Position numbers and translations under genes: made by a program. From Salinimicrobium terrae DSM 17865 (GTDB taxonomy: Bacteria > Bacteroidota > Bacteroidia > Flavobacteriales > Flavobacteriaceae): a stretch of 53,239 nt of DNA. Each line of letters starts with the position of its first letter. Position 1 is the first letter of the stretch. The notes below the pieces were generated by a model that was not told the origin of the DNA, ran no database searches, and saw only the letters and a program-made list of their open reading frames with translations. Shown in pieces: positions 1 through 6,971 of this stretch. Location: positions 287,644 to 340,882 of the forward strand of contig NZ_AUKI01000020.1 in NCBI RefSeq assembly GCF_000424665.1, read 5' to 3'.

Positions 1-177
1 AAAACCTCTACCTCTTCCCTTTTTTGGGTCCCATTTATTCACCGGGATGGATCTTTTTAAGCTAATTTCTGCACGTTTTCCATCAACAGTAATTCGTGCA
101 TAAATAGAAAATTTTGAAGTGTCTGCGCTGGTTTTTCTAACGTAGAATAAAACGGAGAATGTAGTAAAATCAGGCAT
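1..177 (-). CDS. Tyrosine-type site-specific integrase, N-terminal fragment (runs off left edge)
   Basis: The minus strand reads openly from an ATG at 177 to the window edge, giving 59 residues that begin MPDFTTFSVLFYVRK and contain SKFSIYARITVDGKRAEIS and VNKWDPKKG. This is the pattern of the N-terminal arm-type DNA-binding domain of Bacteroidota phage/ICE integrases (Arm-DNA-bind_5 family), which starts with a short beta-hairpin, basic residues and a W-D/N-x-K motif. The core-binding and catalytic domains would lie left of the window. The gene starts about 220 bases beyond the 3' end of tRNA-Pro and points away from it, the usual layout of an integrase whose element is integrated in the 3' end of a tRNA gene. 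The family call rests on recognition of the arm domain only; catalytic residues cannot be seen. Confidence 0.75.
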   Translation of the reverse strand, partial: MPDFTTFSVLFYVRKTSADTSKFSIYARITVDGKRAEISLKRSIPVNKWDPKKGRGRGF

Positions 178-335
178 TTCGAACGTATTTAGTTGAACAA
201 TAGATTAATTGCAGACGAGCTAAAATTTCAACTTTATGCCTTAGAAAGATAGAGAATTTGGAATAACAAATCGTTCACCGAATCATTCACCAAACTTATC
301 ATATTTAATGATATTATATGATATTGTTAAAAATG
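178..335. other. AT-rich gap between integrase start and tRNA-Pro terminator
   Basis: No gene seen. It holds the integrase leader and, around 270-330, short direct repeats (TTCACC twice, ATGATATT-like words twice) that could be arm-type binding sites or part of an attachment region. That reading is inference from position next to the integrase and tRNA. Confidence 0.3.
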
Positions 336-370
336 AAAAACCCTCTAAATCAAGGATTTACAGGGTTTTT
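336..370. terminator. Bidirectional stem-loop terminator downstream of tRNA-Pro
   Basis: AAAAACCCT at 336-344 pairs with AGGGTTTTT at 362-370, and TAAATC (346-351) pairs with GATTTA (355-360), leaving one mismatch and a 3-base loop. The A-run/T-run flanks make it a Rho-independent terminator in both directions. It lies just past the 3' end of the minus-strand tRNA gene. Confidence 0.8.
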
Positions 371-393
371 AACACTCCAAATATGGAGGTTCG

Positions 394-468
394 TCGGGGT
401 GGCAGGATTCGAACCTGCGGCCTCCTGCTCCCAAAGCAGGCGCGATAACCGGGCTACGCTACACCCCG
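394..468 (-). tRNA. tRNA-Pro (anticodon TGG)
   Basis: The minus strand folds as a complete cloverleaf: acceptor CGGGGTG pairs with CACCCCG, the anticodon stem CCTGC/GCAGG encloses loop TTTGGGA (anticodon TGG, plus-strand 431-433), and the T arm contains GGTTCGAATCC. The discriminator base is A and CCA is not encoded, as is usual in Bacteroidota. Directly downstream comes a terminator and then an integrase gene, so the 3' end of this tRNA is a likely integration site. Confidence 0.95.
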
Positions 469-520
469 TAATCAGCTAACGCTGACAACTTTCAAAAAAC
501 AGTAAAAAAATTCCAATTAC

Positions 521-625
521 CTCCCAAAACGGGCACGATAACCGGGCGGAGTTTATCCTAAGCAAATCTTATCAGAGATTTGGCGAAGGGCTACACCCTA
601 AAATCAGCTTTCGCTGACAACTTTA
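521..625 (-). repeat. Degenerate duplicate of the tRNA-Pro 5' half and its flank (non-functional)
   Basis: This stretch repeats pieces of 428-495 in the same order: CTCCCAAA, then CGATAACCGGGC, then GGCTACACCC, then AATCAGCT..CGCTGACAACTTT. About 35 unrelated bases (about 548-587, including a small CAAATCT/AGATTTG hairpin) interrupt the tRNA-like part. The T arm and 3' acceptor are missing, so it cannot make a tRNA. It may be the trace of an old integration, excision or local duplication at the tRNA locus. Confidence 0.65.
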
Positions 626-646
626 AATAAACAATTTTCAAATTTC

Positions 647-677
647 AATTCAAAATCTTGATTTTAGATTTTGAATT
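647..677. terminator. Strong stem-loop between tRNA remnant and YceI gene
   Basis: A perfect 12-bp stem, AATTCAAAATCT at 647-658 against AGATTTTGAATT at 666-677, with a 7-base loop. There is no clear T-run, so it may be a weak terminator of the minus-strand YceI operon or a remnant of the TTCAAAATT-type simple repeats seen elsewhere in the window. Nothing gene-like was found between it and position 870. Confidence 0.5.
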
Positions 678-869
678 TGAATTGCTGTAAGCGGCTGCAA
701 ATATAAGAAAGAACTTTACTTTTCAACTCATAAATGAAGTTTCTTTTGAAGTTTACTTTGGCCAGGAAAGTTCTAAACCTGTTTAGGTCTTTAAAGAAAA
801 AGGAACCGGAACATAGATTCCAGTGTAGGGAAGACAAAATCCACGTCACCGGCTCCAAAAATAGGATTT

Positions 870-1439
870 TTAGCTCTTCTTAAATTCCGCGTCAACGTCG
901 ATAACAACCTTGTCGCTCAATACAGCTTCAGGAAAATCCGGTCCCAGGTTGAATTCAGACCTGCTCACATCTCCACTTATAGCAAAACCGGAAACTAATT
1001 CGCCATTCCGGTTGGTAATAGTTCCACGATGCCATACATCAAGACTTACAGGCTTTGTAACTCCATGAAAAGTAAGATCTCCGGTTACTTTGTATTTGCC
1101 TTCCCCCACTTTTTCTGAAGAAGTGCTCACAAAAGTCATTTTTGGATACTTTTCAGCATCAAAGAAGTCGGCATTTCTTAAGTGATCGTCACGCATTTCA
1201 ACTCCGGTGTTGATGGACGGCACATTAATATCAACAATGTATTTTGCATCGCTGAAATCTTCTTCTGAAGATTCAATAGTTGCATCAAATTCATTGAAAA
1301 GGCCTTCCACTTCAGAAATTCCAAGGTGAGTGATCCCAAAAGAAACCTGTGAGTGTGCTTTATCGGCTTTCCAGGTGGTCTGAGCTACCACATTGGCACT
1401 CAAAAATGCGATAAATAATAAAGAGAATAATTTTTTCAT
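870..1439 (-). CDS. YceI family protein, exported
   Basis: 189 residues. Residues 1-20 are a Sec signal peptide ending in AQ, followed by a YceI-like beta-barrel sequence (WKADKAHSQVSFGITHLGISEVEG, then YPKMTFVST, GDLTFHGVTKPVSLDV, SRSEFNLG). YceI proteins are lipocalin-like barrels that bind polyisoprenoid chains such as ubiquinone or octaprenyl phosphate; members act in the periplasm in stress or lipid handling. It ends a minus-strand cluster behind a DsbA-like gene (80-base gap). A second, cytoplasmic-looking YceI paralogue lies at 2676-3203, so the cell seems to keep one barrel on each side of the membrane. The exact ligand is unknown. Confidence 0.9.
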   Translation of the reverse strand: MKKLFSLLFIAFLSANVVAQTTWKADKAHSQVSFGITHLGISEVEGLFNEFDATIESSEEDFSDAKYIVDINVPSINTGVEMRDDHLRNADFFDAEKYPKMTFVSTSSEKVGEGKYKVTGDLTFHGVTKPVSLDVWHRGTITNRNGELVSGFAISGDVSRSEFNLGPDFPEAVLSDKVVIDVDAEFKKS

Positions 1440-1519
1440 TTCAAATTGTTTTTATTGTTACTGATAATTGTTAATTGATTATTCTTAATTGCTTATTGTT
1501 AATTGCTTATTGTCCATTG
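1440..1519. repeat. AT-rich spacer with short direct repeats
   Basis: The words ATTGTTAATTG and TTAATTGCTTATTG recur four to five times in 70 bases. This looks like low-complexity spacer expansion between two genes rather than a regulatory site; no promoter is obvious. Confidence 0.5.
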
Positions 1520-2152
1520 TTAATTGTCAAATGCCTTCTCCAGGGTCTGTAAAAAAGCTTCTGTGGGTTGTGCTCCCGAAACTGCATACCGGTCGTCAAA
1601 AACAAAAAAAGGTACTCCTCTCACCCCAATGTTACGCGCCTCAAGTTCGTCTTGCTTTACCTCGTATTCAAAAGCATCAGATTCCAGCATTTGTCGAACT
1701 TCTGACTCATCCAGTCCTATAGAAGTCGCTGTATTGACTAAAACTTCAGGGTCATCAATATTTTTGGCCTCTTCAAAATAAGCCTTAAACAAAGCCTCCT
1801 CAATCTCATTGCCAAGACCTTTGGATTTAGCTAACTGGATCAACTTATGGGCCTTAAAAGAATTTGCCAGCACAGATTTTTCAAGATTAAAATCCAACCC
1901 TACATCTTTTGCCATTTGTGTAGCGCCGCTTAACATTTGCCTTGCCTGCTCCTCAGTAACACCTTTATTTTCTACAAAGTAGTCGATCGTATTAATATCA
2001 GTCCGCGTTTCTAAGGTAGGATCCAGCTGAAAACTTTTCCAGGTGATCTTCACCTCATCCTTGTGCTGAAATTGCTCCAGGGCAGCTTCAAATTTTCGCT
2101 TTCCGATATAACAAAAAGGACATCTAACATCCGACCAAATCTTAACTTCCAT
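1520..2152 (-). CDS. DsbA family oxidoreductase, FrnE-like
   Basis: 210 residues with a thioredoxin-fold start MEVKIWSDVRCPFCYIGK. The redox motif CPFC is at residues 11-14, and a helical insert and a cis-Pro loop (RGVPFFVFD) follow near the C terminus. This is the pattern of the FrnE/2-hydroxychromene-2-carboxylate isomerase-like branch of DsbA proteins. There is no signal peptide, so it should act in the cytoplasm as a disulfide oxidoreductase or isomerase. It lies 3 bases from the Rossmann-like gene upstream, so the two are probably co-transcribed. The substrate cannot be deduced; related proteins are linked to oxidative stress tolerance. Confidence 0.88.
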   Translation of the reverse strand: MEVKIWSDVRCPFCYIGKRKFEAALEQFQHKDEVKITWKSFQLDPTLETRTDINTIDYFVENKGVTEEQARQMLSGATQMAKDVGLDFNLEKSVLANSFKAHKLIQLAKSKGLGNEIEEALFKAYFEEAKNIDDPEVLVNTATSIGLDESEVRQMLESDAFEYEVKQDELEARNIGVRGVPFFVFDDRYAVSGAQPTEAFLQTLEKAFDN

Positions 2153-2155
2153 ATC

Positions 2156-2629
2156 TTATGATTTTTGATGATAACCGGCAGCTACAAAAAAGTTTCGTAC
2201 GGTTTTGTTAGCTTCCTCATTCCTTCCCAAAGTGACAAATTCCTTATCCTTTAATCTCAGATCTACCACTTTAGAGTGCGGCAGCAATTCCCTAAAATTA
2301 AGATTCAAAGGTTCAACAGGTTCATGAGAGATCACAAGGACGATCTTTTGTGTGGCCACCTGCTTTATTCTTTTCAAAAGACCGGGATCAACTACCATAG
2401 TATCTGTAAAAGCAATGACGTCGGCTTCCCAGCATCCCTCTTTTTCACAGGTAATGAATTCAATTTCGGCGGTTTGCTCCGGTATTCCCAACTGCTCTTT
2501 TAAAGCAGAATATCTTTGTTCATCGCGGGAGATGAACAGCAGGCGAAAGTCCTGTTGCACAGCCGCTTTTGTCAAAGCAGGGCAAAATTCACCGGTATCT
2601 CCAATAATTGCTACTGTTTTCTTCCCCAT
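2156..2629 (-). CDS. Small Rossmann-like protein of unknown function
   Basis: 157 residues. It begins MGKKTVAIIGDTGEFCPAL, a beta-turn-helix resembling a dinucleotide-binding start but with GDTGEF in place of a classical GxGxxG. Then come alternating strands and helices (RLLFISRD, AEIEFITCE, ADVIAFTDT, KIVLVISHEP). This resembles the NADP-binding half of F420-dependent or pyrroline-carboxylate reductases (compare the pattern in which a set of candidate values is tested and VISHEP follows), but no catalytic domain follows. It lies between a YceI gene and a DsbA-like gene, so a redox-related role is a fair guess. I do not recognise a named family. Confidence 0.7.
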   Translation of the reverse strand: MGKKTVAIIGDTGEFCPALTKAAVQQDFRLLFISRDEQRYSALKEQLGIPEQTAEIEFITCEKEGCWEADVIAFTDTMVVDPGLLKRIKQVATQKIVLVISHEPVEPLNLNFRELLPHSKVVDLRLKDKEFVTLGRNEEANKTVRNFFVAAGYHQKS

Positions 2630-2675
2630 CTTCTTCCTTTTCCGGAAATATTGTCTCCTTCCGCGTTGTAAAGTC

Positions 2676-3203
2676 TTAGGCTTGTTTTACAAACTGAACT
2701 TCTACGTTTATCTTAACCTGGTCTCCTAATACAACGTTTCCGGCCTCGGTAACTGCATCATATGTCAACCCGAATTCCTTTCGGCTAATTTTTCCCGACA
2801 CAGTTAGTCCGGCTTTTGTTTGTCCGTAAGGGTCAACAACCTCACCTCCAAAATCAACATCCAAAGTTACTTTTTTGGTAGTATCTTTAATAGTTAGCTC
2901 TCCGTTAACGGTATCGTTGTTTACGTCAAAGCTTTCAGCTTTAAATACCAAATATGGATGACTTTCAACTTCAAAGAAGTCACCAGATCTTAGATGCTCG
3001 TCTCTTTGGTCGTTGCTGGTGTCAATTGACTTTACGTCAGCCTTAAATTCAACATTTTTTACCTTTTTGAACTCATCTCCTTCACTCTCGGCCGAACCTT
3101 CAAATACTTTAAATTTTCCGGTAACAGTAGAGATCATTAAGTGCTTTACTTTAAAAGTTACTTCACTGTGTGTTGGGTCGATGTTCCATTTTGTACTTGC
3201 CAT
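2676..3203 (-). CDS. YceI family protein, cytoplasmic form
   Basis: 175 residues, beginning MASTKWNIDPTHSEVTFKVKHL with no signal peptide. The family signatures follow: conserved DPTHSEVTF, VKSIDTSNDQRDEHLRSGDFF, GELTIKDTTKKVTLDVDF and ISRKEFGLT. It is the first gene of the minus-strand cluster and sits 35 bases behind a good TAAATTTG promoter with a CRP-type palindrome upstream. That suggests control by the Crp/Fnr protein encoded next to it. The lack of a signal peptide contrasts with the paralogue at 870-1439. Confidence 0.92.
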   Translation of the reverse strand: MASTKWNIDPTHSEVTFKVKHLMISTVTGKFKVFEGSAESEGDEFKKVKNVEFKADVKSIDTSNDQRDEHLRSGDFFEVESHPYLVFKAESFDVNNDTVNGELTIKDTTKKVTLDVDFGGEVVDPYGQTKAGLTVSGKISRKEFGLTYDAVTEAGNVVLGDQVKINVEVQFVKQA

Positions 3204-3239
3204 ATTTTTTGTTTTATATGTTAATGATTATTTACAGTG

Positions 3240-3270
3240 CAAATTTAGGGGCCGGTTTTCCCGTGGCCAA
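3240..3270 (-). promoter_or_regulatory. Bacteroidota-type promoter of the YceI/DsbA cluster
   Basis: Read on the minus strand, TAAATTTG (3247-3240) matches the -7 consensus TAnnTTTG. A TTG at 3270-3268 lies 20 bases upstream as the -33 element. It lies 37 bases before the ATG of the first cluster gene. Confidence 0.6.
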
Positions 3271-3291
3271 TGACCTATGATAATAAATGAA

Positions 3292-3307
3292 TGTGATCTA
3301 TGTCACA
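3292..3307. promoter_or_regulatory. CRP-type binding palindrome TGTGA-N6-TCACA
   Basis: TGTGATCTATGTCACA is an exact match to the CRP/Fnr-superfamily site TGTGA-N6-TCACA. Its centre is about 65 bases upstream of the start point expected from the -7 box at 3240-3247, a class I activator position. The Crp/Fnr gene just upstream carries R-E-T-x-x-R in its recognition helix, the residues that read TGTGA in E. coli CRP. Confidence 0.6.
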
Positions 3308-3386
3308 GTTTCTAGAAAACACTGATGCTCAATAGAAAAAGACTTCTGAAGAAGAGATCTTAAAATGGGATTTTTGAAAGGTAATT

Positions 3387-3968
3387 TTAAGAGCCTGAAG
3401 CAATCTGGCTGCGAATACGGCTAAGCGTCTCCCGGGTCACCCCGAGATAAGAAGCGATCATATGAAGCGGCACCCGTTGAATGACATCGGGAAATTCCTT
3501 CAACATTTTTTGATAGCGTTCCTCGGCTGTGGTACTAAAAGTGCCCATAAGTCGGCGCTGGGTGGCGATAAGGTTATTCTGAATGAGAATACGGAAGTAA
3601 CGTTCAAAAGCCGGGACTTCTCTTAACAGTTGATCCCATGATTCTTTGGTAATGAGCAGCAACTCACTGTCTTCTAAAGCTTCAATATTATATTCGGAAG
3701 GTTCTCCGGTAAGAAAACTGTAGAGATCTCCGCTCCACCAGCCTTCCAGGGCGAACTGCAGAATGTGTTCATTTCCCTTTTCGTCTATGGTGTAGCTTCT
3801 AAGCAATCCTTTTTCTACAAAAGTGGTGTATATACATGGCTCACCCTCCTCCAGTATAAAACGTCTTTTCCGTAGCTTTTTTGGCAGAAAAAGCGTTTTT
3901 GCATAATCGAATTCCTCCTCACTTACAGAGATGGTATCATTTACTTTTTGCTGCAGAAATTTGAACAT
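3387..3968 (-). CDS. Crp/Fnr family transcriptional regulator
   Basis: 193 residues: an N-terminal cyclic-nucleotide-binding-like barrel (about 25-115, with GDLYSFLTGEPSEYNIEALEDSELL), a linking helix, and a C-terminal HTH at 165-190 (HMIASYLGVTRETLSRIRSQ). The recognition helix has R179-E180-T181-x-x-R184, matching R180, E181 and R185 of E. coli CRP, so a TGTGA half-site is expected. One such perfect palindrome lies just downstream in the next intergenic space. The cNMP phosphate-binding signature is not obvious, so the ligand (if any) is open. A TATCTTTA sequence at 3999-3992 may be its promoter. The gene is followed by the YceI cluster on the same strand. Confidence 0.9.
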   Translation of the reverse strand: MFKFLQQKVNDTISVSEEEFDYAKTLFLPKKLRKRRFILEEGEPCIYTTFVEKGLLRSYTIDEKGNEHILQFALEGWWSGDLYSFLTGEPSEYNIEALEDSELLLITKESWDQLLREVPAFERYFRILIQNNLIATQRRLMGTFSTTAEERYQKMLKEFPDVIQRVPLHMIASYLGVTRETLSRIRSQIASGS

Positions 3969-4312
3969 TATAAGACGAGAAAGTTAAGTTGTAAAGATAG
4001 ACATTATTCCTGAAGCCGGTCTAGCCGCTCATTTCTTCATCCTATTGCAGAATAAACTTCTCAAATACTTTTTAGTAAACCAACAAGGTTTATTTCTAAC
4101 TCCTGAAGGAATAAAAAAGCTGAAAAAAATGTATAAAAATCCCAAATCCAAAATCTGAACAGCCCAAAGAAATATTCTTACCTCCCAAAAATTAAAAAAA
4201 TAATTATTTCTTTTTCTTTCACTTTGAAGGGCTATACGGCCAATTTCCAATCTTCATGTTTTTCTTATTATCTTTGAATTCCCCTTTTACGGGGCTCTCA
4301 AAAATTTAAAAC
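3969..4312. promoter_or_regulatory. Divergent intergenic region with the sugar dehydrogenase promoter
   Basis: A 344-base AT-rich gap without a supportable gene. TATCTTTG at 4269-4276 matches the -7 box TAnnTTTG and lies 37 bases before the start of the sugar dehydrogenase gene. A short CCCC-TTTTAC-GGGG hairpin at 4281-4294 falls in the expected leader. No clear -33 TTG was found. Confidence 0.5.
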
Positions 4313-5500
4313 ATGAAAATGAAAAGATTTTTTATTCTTAGCCTTGGCCTTAGCCTTGTAGCATGCGGCGAAAACGGAGGAAACAAAGCCGAAAATACAG
4401 ATCAGGTTATCGATAATGATACCGTAGTACAGAACTCTCCAATTACAATCCCGGAAGAAGAAATGACTACGGCAGAATACGATTATGAAGTAGTAGTACC
4501 CGACCTTGAAATTGCCTGGGGAATGGACTTCCTGCCTGATGGCAGCATCCTCATCGCAGAAAAGAATGGAGATCTTATTCATTTCGTTAACGGACAAAAA
4601 CAACAGGTACAGAATGCGCCCGACGTTTATAATCGTGGCCAGGGAGGCTTTATGGATGTAGCCGTAGGTCCAAATTACGAGAGTGATGGTTGGATCTATT
4701 TCACTTATGCTTCAGAAGAAGGTGAAGGCGAAGGTGGAAACACTGCTCTAATGCGGGCCAAACTTGAAAATAATCAATTAACAAATAAAGAGGTCTTATA
4801 TAAAGCCACTCCCAACAGTACCCGGGGACAACATTTTGGTTCCCGAATTTCTTTTGACGGGCAAGGTCATTTATATTTTAGCATTGGTGACAGGGGAGAC
4901 AGAGATGTCAATCCACAGGACCTCACCCGGGACGGCGGAAAGGTTTACAGGCTTAATCTTGACGGCAGTGTGCCTCAGGACAACCCTTTCGTAGATCGTG
5001 AAGAAGCTGTAGATGCAGTTTACTCTTACGGACACAGGAATCCACAGGGAATGATCTACAATGAAGAGACAGGAGAGATTTGGGTTCACGAGCATGGGCC
5101 ACAGGGAGGTGACGAAATTAATGTTATAGAAAAAGGAGCTAATTACGGCTGGCCTTTAGTGAGCTACGGAATTAATTATGACGGAACTTCATTTACAGAT
5201 GAAACTTCGGGACCAAATTTTAAGGATCCGCTTTATTACTGGGTGCCTTCAATCGCTCCAAGTGGTTTTGTCCATGTGACGTCAAATAAATATCCCGATC
5301 TACAGGGAGATCTTTTAGTTGGCTCGCTTAAGTTCCAATATGTAGAACATTTGACTCTTGAAGGAAAAACTGTAATTGCACGGGAAAAGATCCTGGAACA
5401 GATCGGGCGCGTGCGTGACGTGGTTCAGTCGCCAGACGGGGACATCTATGTTTCGGTAGAAGGAAAAGGTATTGTTAGAATAATTCCGAAGCAGTCATAA
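4313..5500 (+). CDS. PQQ-dependent sugar dehydrogenase (soluble GDH-type), lipoprotein
   Basis: 395 residues. A lipoprotein signal ends in SLVAC with the acyl-Cys at 18. The rest is a six-bladed propeller of the Glucose/Sorbosone dehydrogenase family: WGMDFLPDGSILIAEKNG, GQGGFMDVAVGP, YFTYAS, RGQHFGSRISFD, SYGHRNPQGM, VHEHGPQGGDEIN, YGWPLVSYG and a closing QSPDGDIYVS. The HFG-R, GHRNPQG and EHGPxGGDE segments carry the residues that bind PQQ and calcium in characterised members. It should oxidise an aldose or similar substrate in the periplasm. The stop codon overlaps the start of a cytochrome c gene (TAATG), so electrons probably pass to that lipoprotein. I see no PQQ synthesis genes in the window. 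Confidence 0.9.
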   Translation: MKMKRFFILSLGLSLVACGENGGNKAENTDQVIDNDTVVQNSPITIPEEEMTTAEYDYEVVVPDLEIAWGMDFLPDGSILIAEKNGDLIHFVNGQKQQVQNAPDVYNRGQGGFMDVAVGPNYESDGWIYFTYASEEGEGEGGNTALMRAKLENNQLTNKEVLYKATPNSTRGQHFGSRISFDGQGHLYFSIGDRGDRDVNPQDLTRDGGKVYRLNLDGSVPQDNPFVDREEAVDAVYSYGHRNPQGMIYNEETGEIWVHEHGPQGGDEINVIEKGANYGWPLVSYGINYDGTSFTDETSGPNFKDPLYYWVPSIAPSGFVHVTSNKYPDLQGDLLVGSLKFQYVEHLTLEGKTVIAREKILEQIGRVRDVVQSPDGDIYVSVEGKGIVRIIPKQS

Positions 5501-5934
5501 TGAAGAAAATATTGATGGTGTGCCTGCTGGCAATGATCTTTGGGTGCAAAAGTAATTCCGAAGAAAAAACGGTAGCGGTCTCACAAAAAGAATTTTCTCC
5601 TGAAGTTAAAGAGAGCATTGCCCGGGGGGGTGAGATCTATAATAACTTTTGTGCTTCCTGTCACCTGTCTAATGGAGAAGGCATTAAAGGCGTTTTTCCG
5701 CCCTTAAAAAATTCTGACTGGCTAAAGGATAAGCAGGAAGCATCTATTCATGCAATTAAATTTGGCCTGCGGGGTCCTATTACCGTAAACGACGTAGAAT
5801 ACGACAATTTAATGCCCTCACTTGGGTTAAGTGATGACGAGGTTGCAGATGTTATGAACTACATCAATAATTCCTGGGGTAACAATTATGGTGATCCGGT
5901 TACAGAAGAGGAAGTGGCTGCCATAGCAAAATAA
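5500..5934 (+). CDS. Cytochrome c, monohaem lipoprotein
   Basis: 144 residues. Lipobox IFGC puts the lipid on Cys16. One class I haem site, CASCH, lies at 51-55, with a likely axial Met at about 105 (NLMPSLG) and a final helix DDEVADVMNYINNSWG. It overlaps the dehydrogenase stop by one base, so the pair is translationally coupled. The simplest role is electron acceptor for the PQQ enzyme, delivering electrons to the respiratory chain at the outer face of the inner membrane. Confidence 0.9.
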   Translation: MKKILMVCLLAMIFGCKSNSEEKTVAVSQKEFSPEVKESIARGGEIYNNFCASCHLSNGEGIKGVFPPLKNSDWLKDKQEASIHAIKFGLRGPITVNDVEYDNLMPSLGLSDDEVADVMNYINNSWGNNYGDPVTEEEVAAIAK

Positions 5935-5961
5935 ACCATATTTATTAAATCGGTAAATAAT

Positions 5962-5969
5962 TACCTTTG
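5962..5969 (+). promoter_or_regulatory. -7 promoter box of the uridine kinase gene
   Basis: TACCTTTG matches TAnnTTTG exactly. It contains the TTG that could be mistaken for an upstream start codon; the real ATG is 16 bases downstream at 5985. Confidence 0.6.
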
Positions 5970-5984
5970 CCGAAAATTTACAAT

Positions 5985-6593
5985 ATGTTGATCATTGGAA
6001 TTGCCGGTGGTACCGGAAGCGGAAAAACCACTGTAGTTAACCAGATAATCGAGGAGCTCAAGAATGAAGAAGTAGATGTCATTTCGCAGGATTCTTACTA
6101 TCAGGACACAAGTCACCTTACCTATGAAGAGCGCACCAGGATCAACTTTGACCATCCCAAATCCATAGATTTCGACCTGCTGGTCTCACATCTTAAGGAT
6201 TTAAAGGCTGGAAAAAACATTCAGCAGCCGGTTTATTCCTTCAGGGAACACAACCGGACCGCAGAAACCGTAACTATTGAGCCCCGAAAAGTTATAATTG
6301 TTGAAGGAATCTTAATCCTCACCCATCCCGATATTCGGGAGATGTTTGACATCAAGATCTATGTGCATGCCGACAGTGATGAGCGTCTTATTCGCCGACT
6401 TAAACGGGACATTGCCGAAAGAGGTCGGGACCTGGAAGAGGTTTTAAACCGTTACCAGACTACTTTAAAGCCCATGCACCAGCAATTTATTGAACCTACT
6501 AAAGAGTTTGCAGATATCATTATCCCTACAAATCGCTACAATACAGTGGCTGTTGATATTGTTCAAACGATCATACGTCAACGTTTACTCTAA
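5985..6593 (+). CDS. udk: Uridine kinase
   Basis: 202 residues from the ATG at 5985. The Walker A motif GGTGSGKT lies at 8-15. The typical Udk segments QDSYYQD, NFDHPKSIDFDLL, QPVYSFREHNR, VIIVEGILIL and RRLKRDIAERGRDLEEVLNRYQ follow in order. It phosphorylates uridine and cytidine to UMP and CMP with ATP or GTP in pyrimidine salvage. An in-frame TTG 18 bases upstream lies inside a perfect -7 promoter box, so I reject it as start. The ftsB-like gene follows 18 bases downstream and is probably co-transcribed. Confidence 0.95.
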   Translation: MLIIGIAGGTGSGKTTVVNQIIEELKNEEVDVISQDSYYQDTSHLTYEERTRINFDHPKSIDFDLLVSHLKDLKAGKNIQQPVYSFREHNRTAETVTIEPRKVIIVEGILILTHPDIREMFDIKIYVHADSDERLIRRLKRDIAERGRDLEEVLNRYQTTLKPMHQQFIEPTKEFADIIIPTNRYNTVAVDIVQTIIRQRLL

Positions 6594-6611
6594 TTTTGTA
6601 TATTTCGGGTT

Positions 6612-6929
6612 ATGAAGTGGAAAAACATACGCAGTAATAGATGGGTACGCATCATCGCCAACAAATATACCCTTGTGTTGTTGGCTTTTTGTTTTTGGAT
6701 GCTCTTCCTCGACAGCAACTCCTGGCTTATTCACCGCGAACTCGATCTCGAGATCGATGACCTGGAAAAGAATAAAGAATACTACCTCAACGAGATCACA
6801 CACGACCAGGCAATTATGGAAAATCTCAACGACTCCCTTGAGCTTGAGAAATTTGCCCGGAGCGAGTATTTCATGAAAAGGGACAATGAAGAGATCTTTA
6901 TCATTGAGTATAAGGATGTAGAAGATTAG
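6612..6929 (+). CDS. FtsB/DivIC-like septum formation protein
   Basis: 105 residues: a basic N terminus, one membrane helix at about 18-35 (YTLVLLAFCFWMLFLDSNS), then a periplasmic coiled coil (ELDLEIDDLEKNKEYYLNEI) and the short conserved ending (LEKFARSEYFMKRDNEEIFIIEYK). FtsB/DivIC proteins form a complex with FtsL and FtsQ/DivIB that recruits and activates the division septal synthase. Length and order fit the family. It lies between udk and the mutase genes, a common Flavobacteriaceae order. Confidence 0.85.
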   Translation: MKWKNIRSNRWVRIIANKYTLVLLAFCFWMLFLDSNSWLIHRELDLEIDDLEKNKEYYLNEITHDQAIMENLNDSLELEKFARSEYFMKRDNEEIFIIEYKDVED

Positions 6930-6971
6930 GTTCCAAAAATGTGATTTTAGAGGTCCTTTTAATTTAATGAA

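Noticed and set aside
521-625. Second functional tRNA-Pro
   Set aside because: Acceptor 3' half and T arm are missing; treated as a remnant.
664-858. 64-codon minus-strand ORF next to the tRNA remnant
   Set aside because: It includes one arm of a perfect hairpin and has no recognisable domain; read as spacer.
3292-3307. CRP-type palindrome as a transcription terminator
   Set aside because: The 5-6 bp stem has no T-run and its position upstream of a promoter fits a regulator site better.
4029-4250. 73-codon minus-strand ORF in the gap before the sugar dehydrogenase gene
   Set aside because: Low-complexity, F/I/L-rich translation of AT-rich DNA with no promoter or conserved motif.
5967-5984. 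Upstream TTG start for uridine kinase
   Set aside because: The TTG lies inside a perfect -7 promoter box, so the ATG at 5985 is the start.
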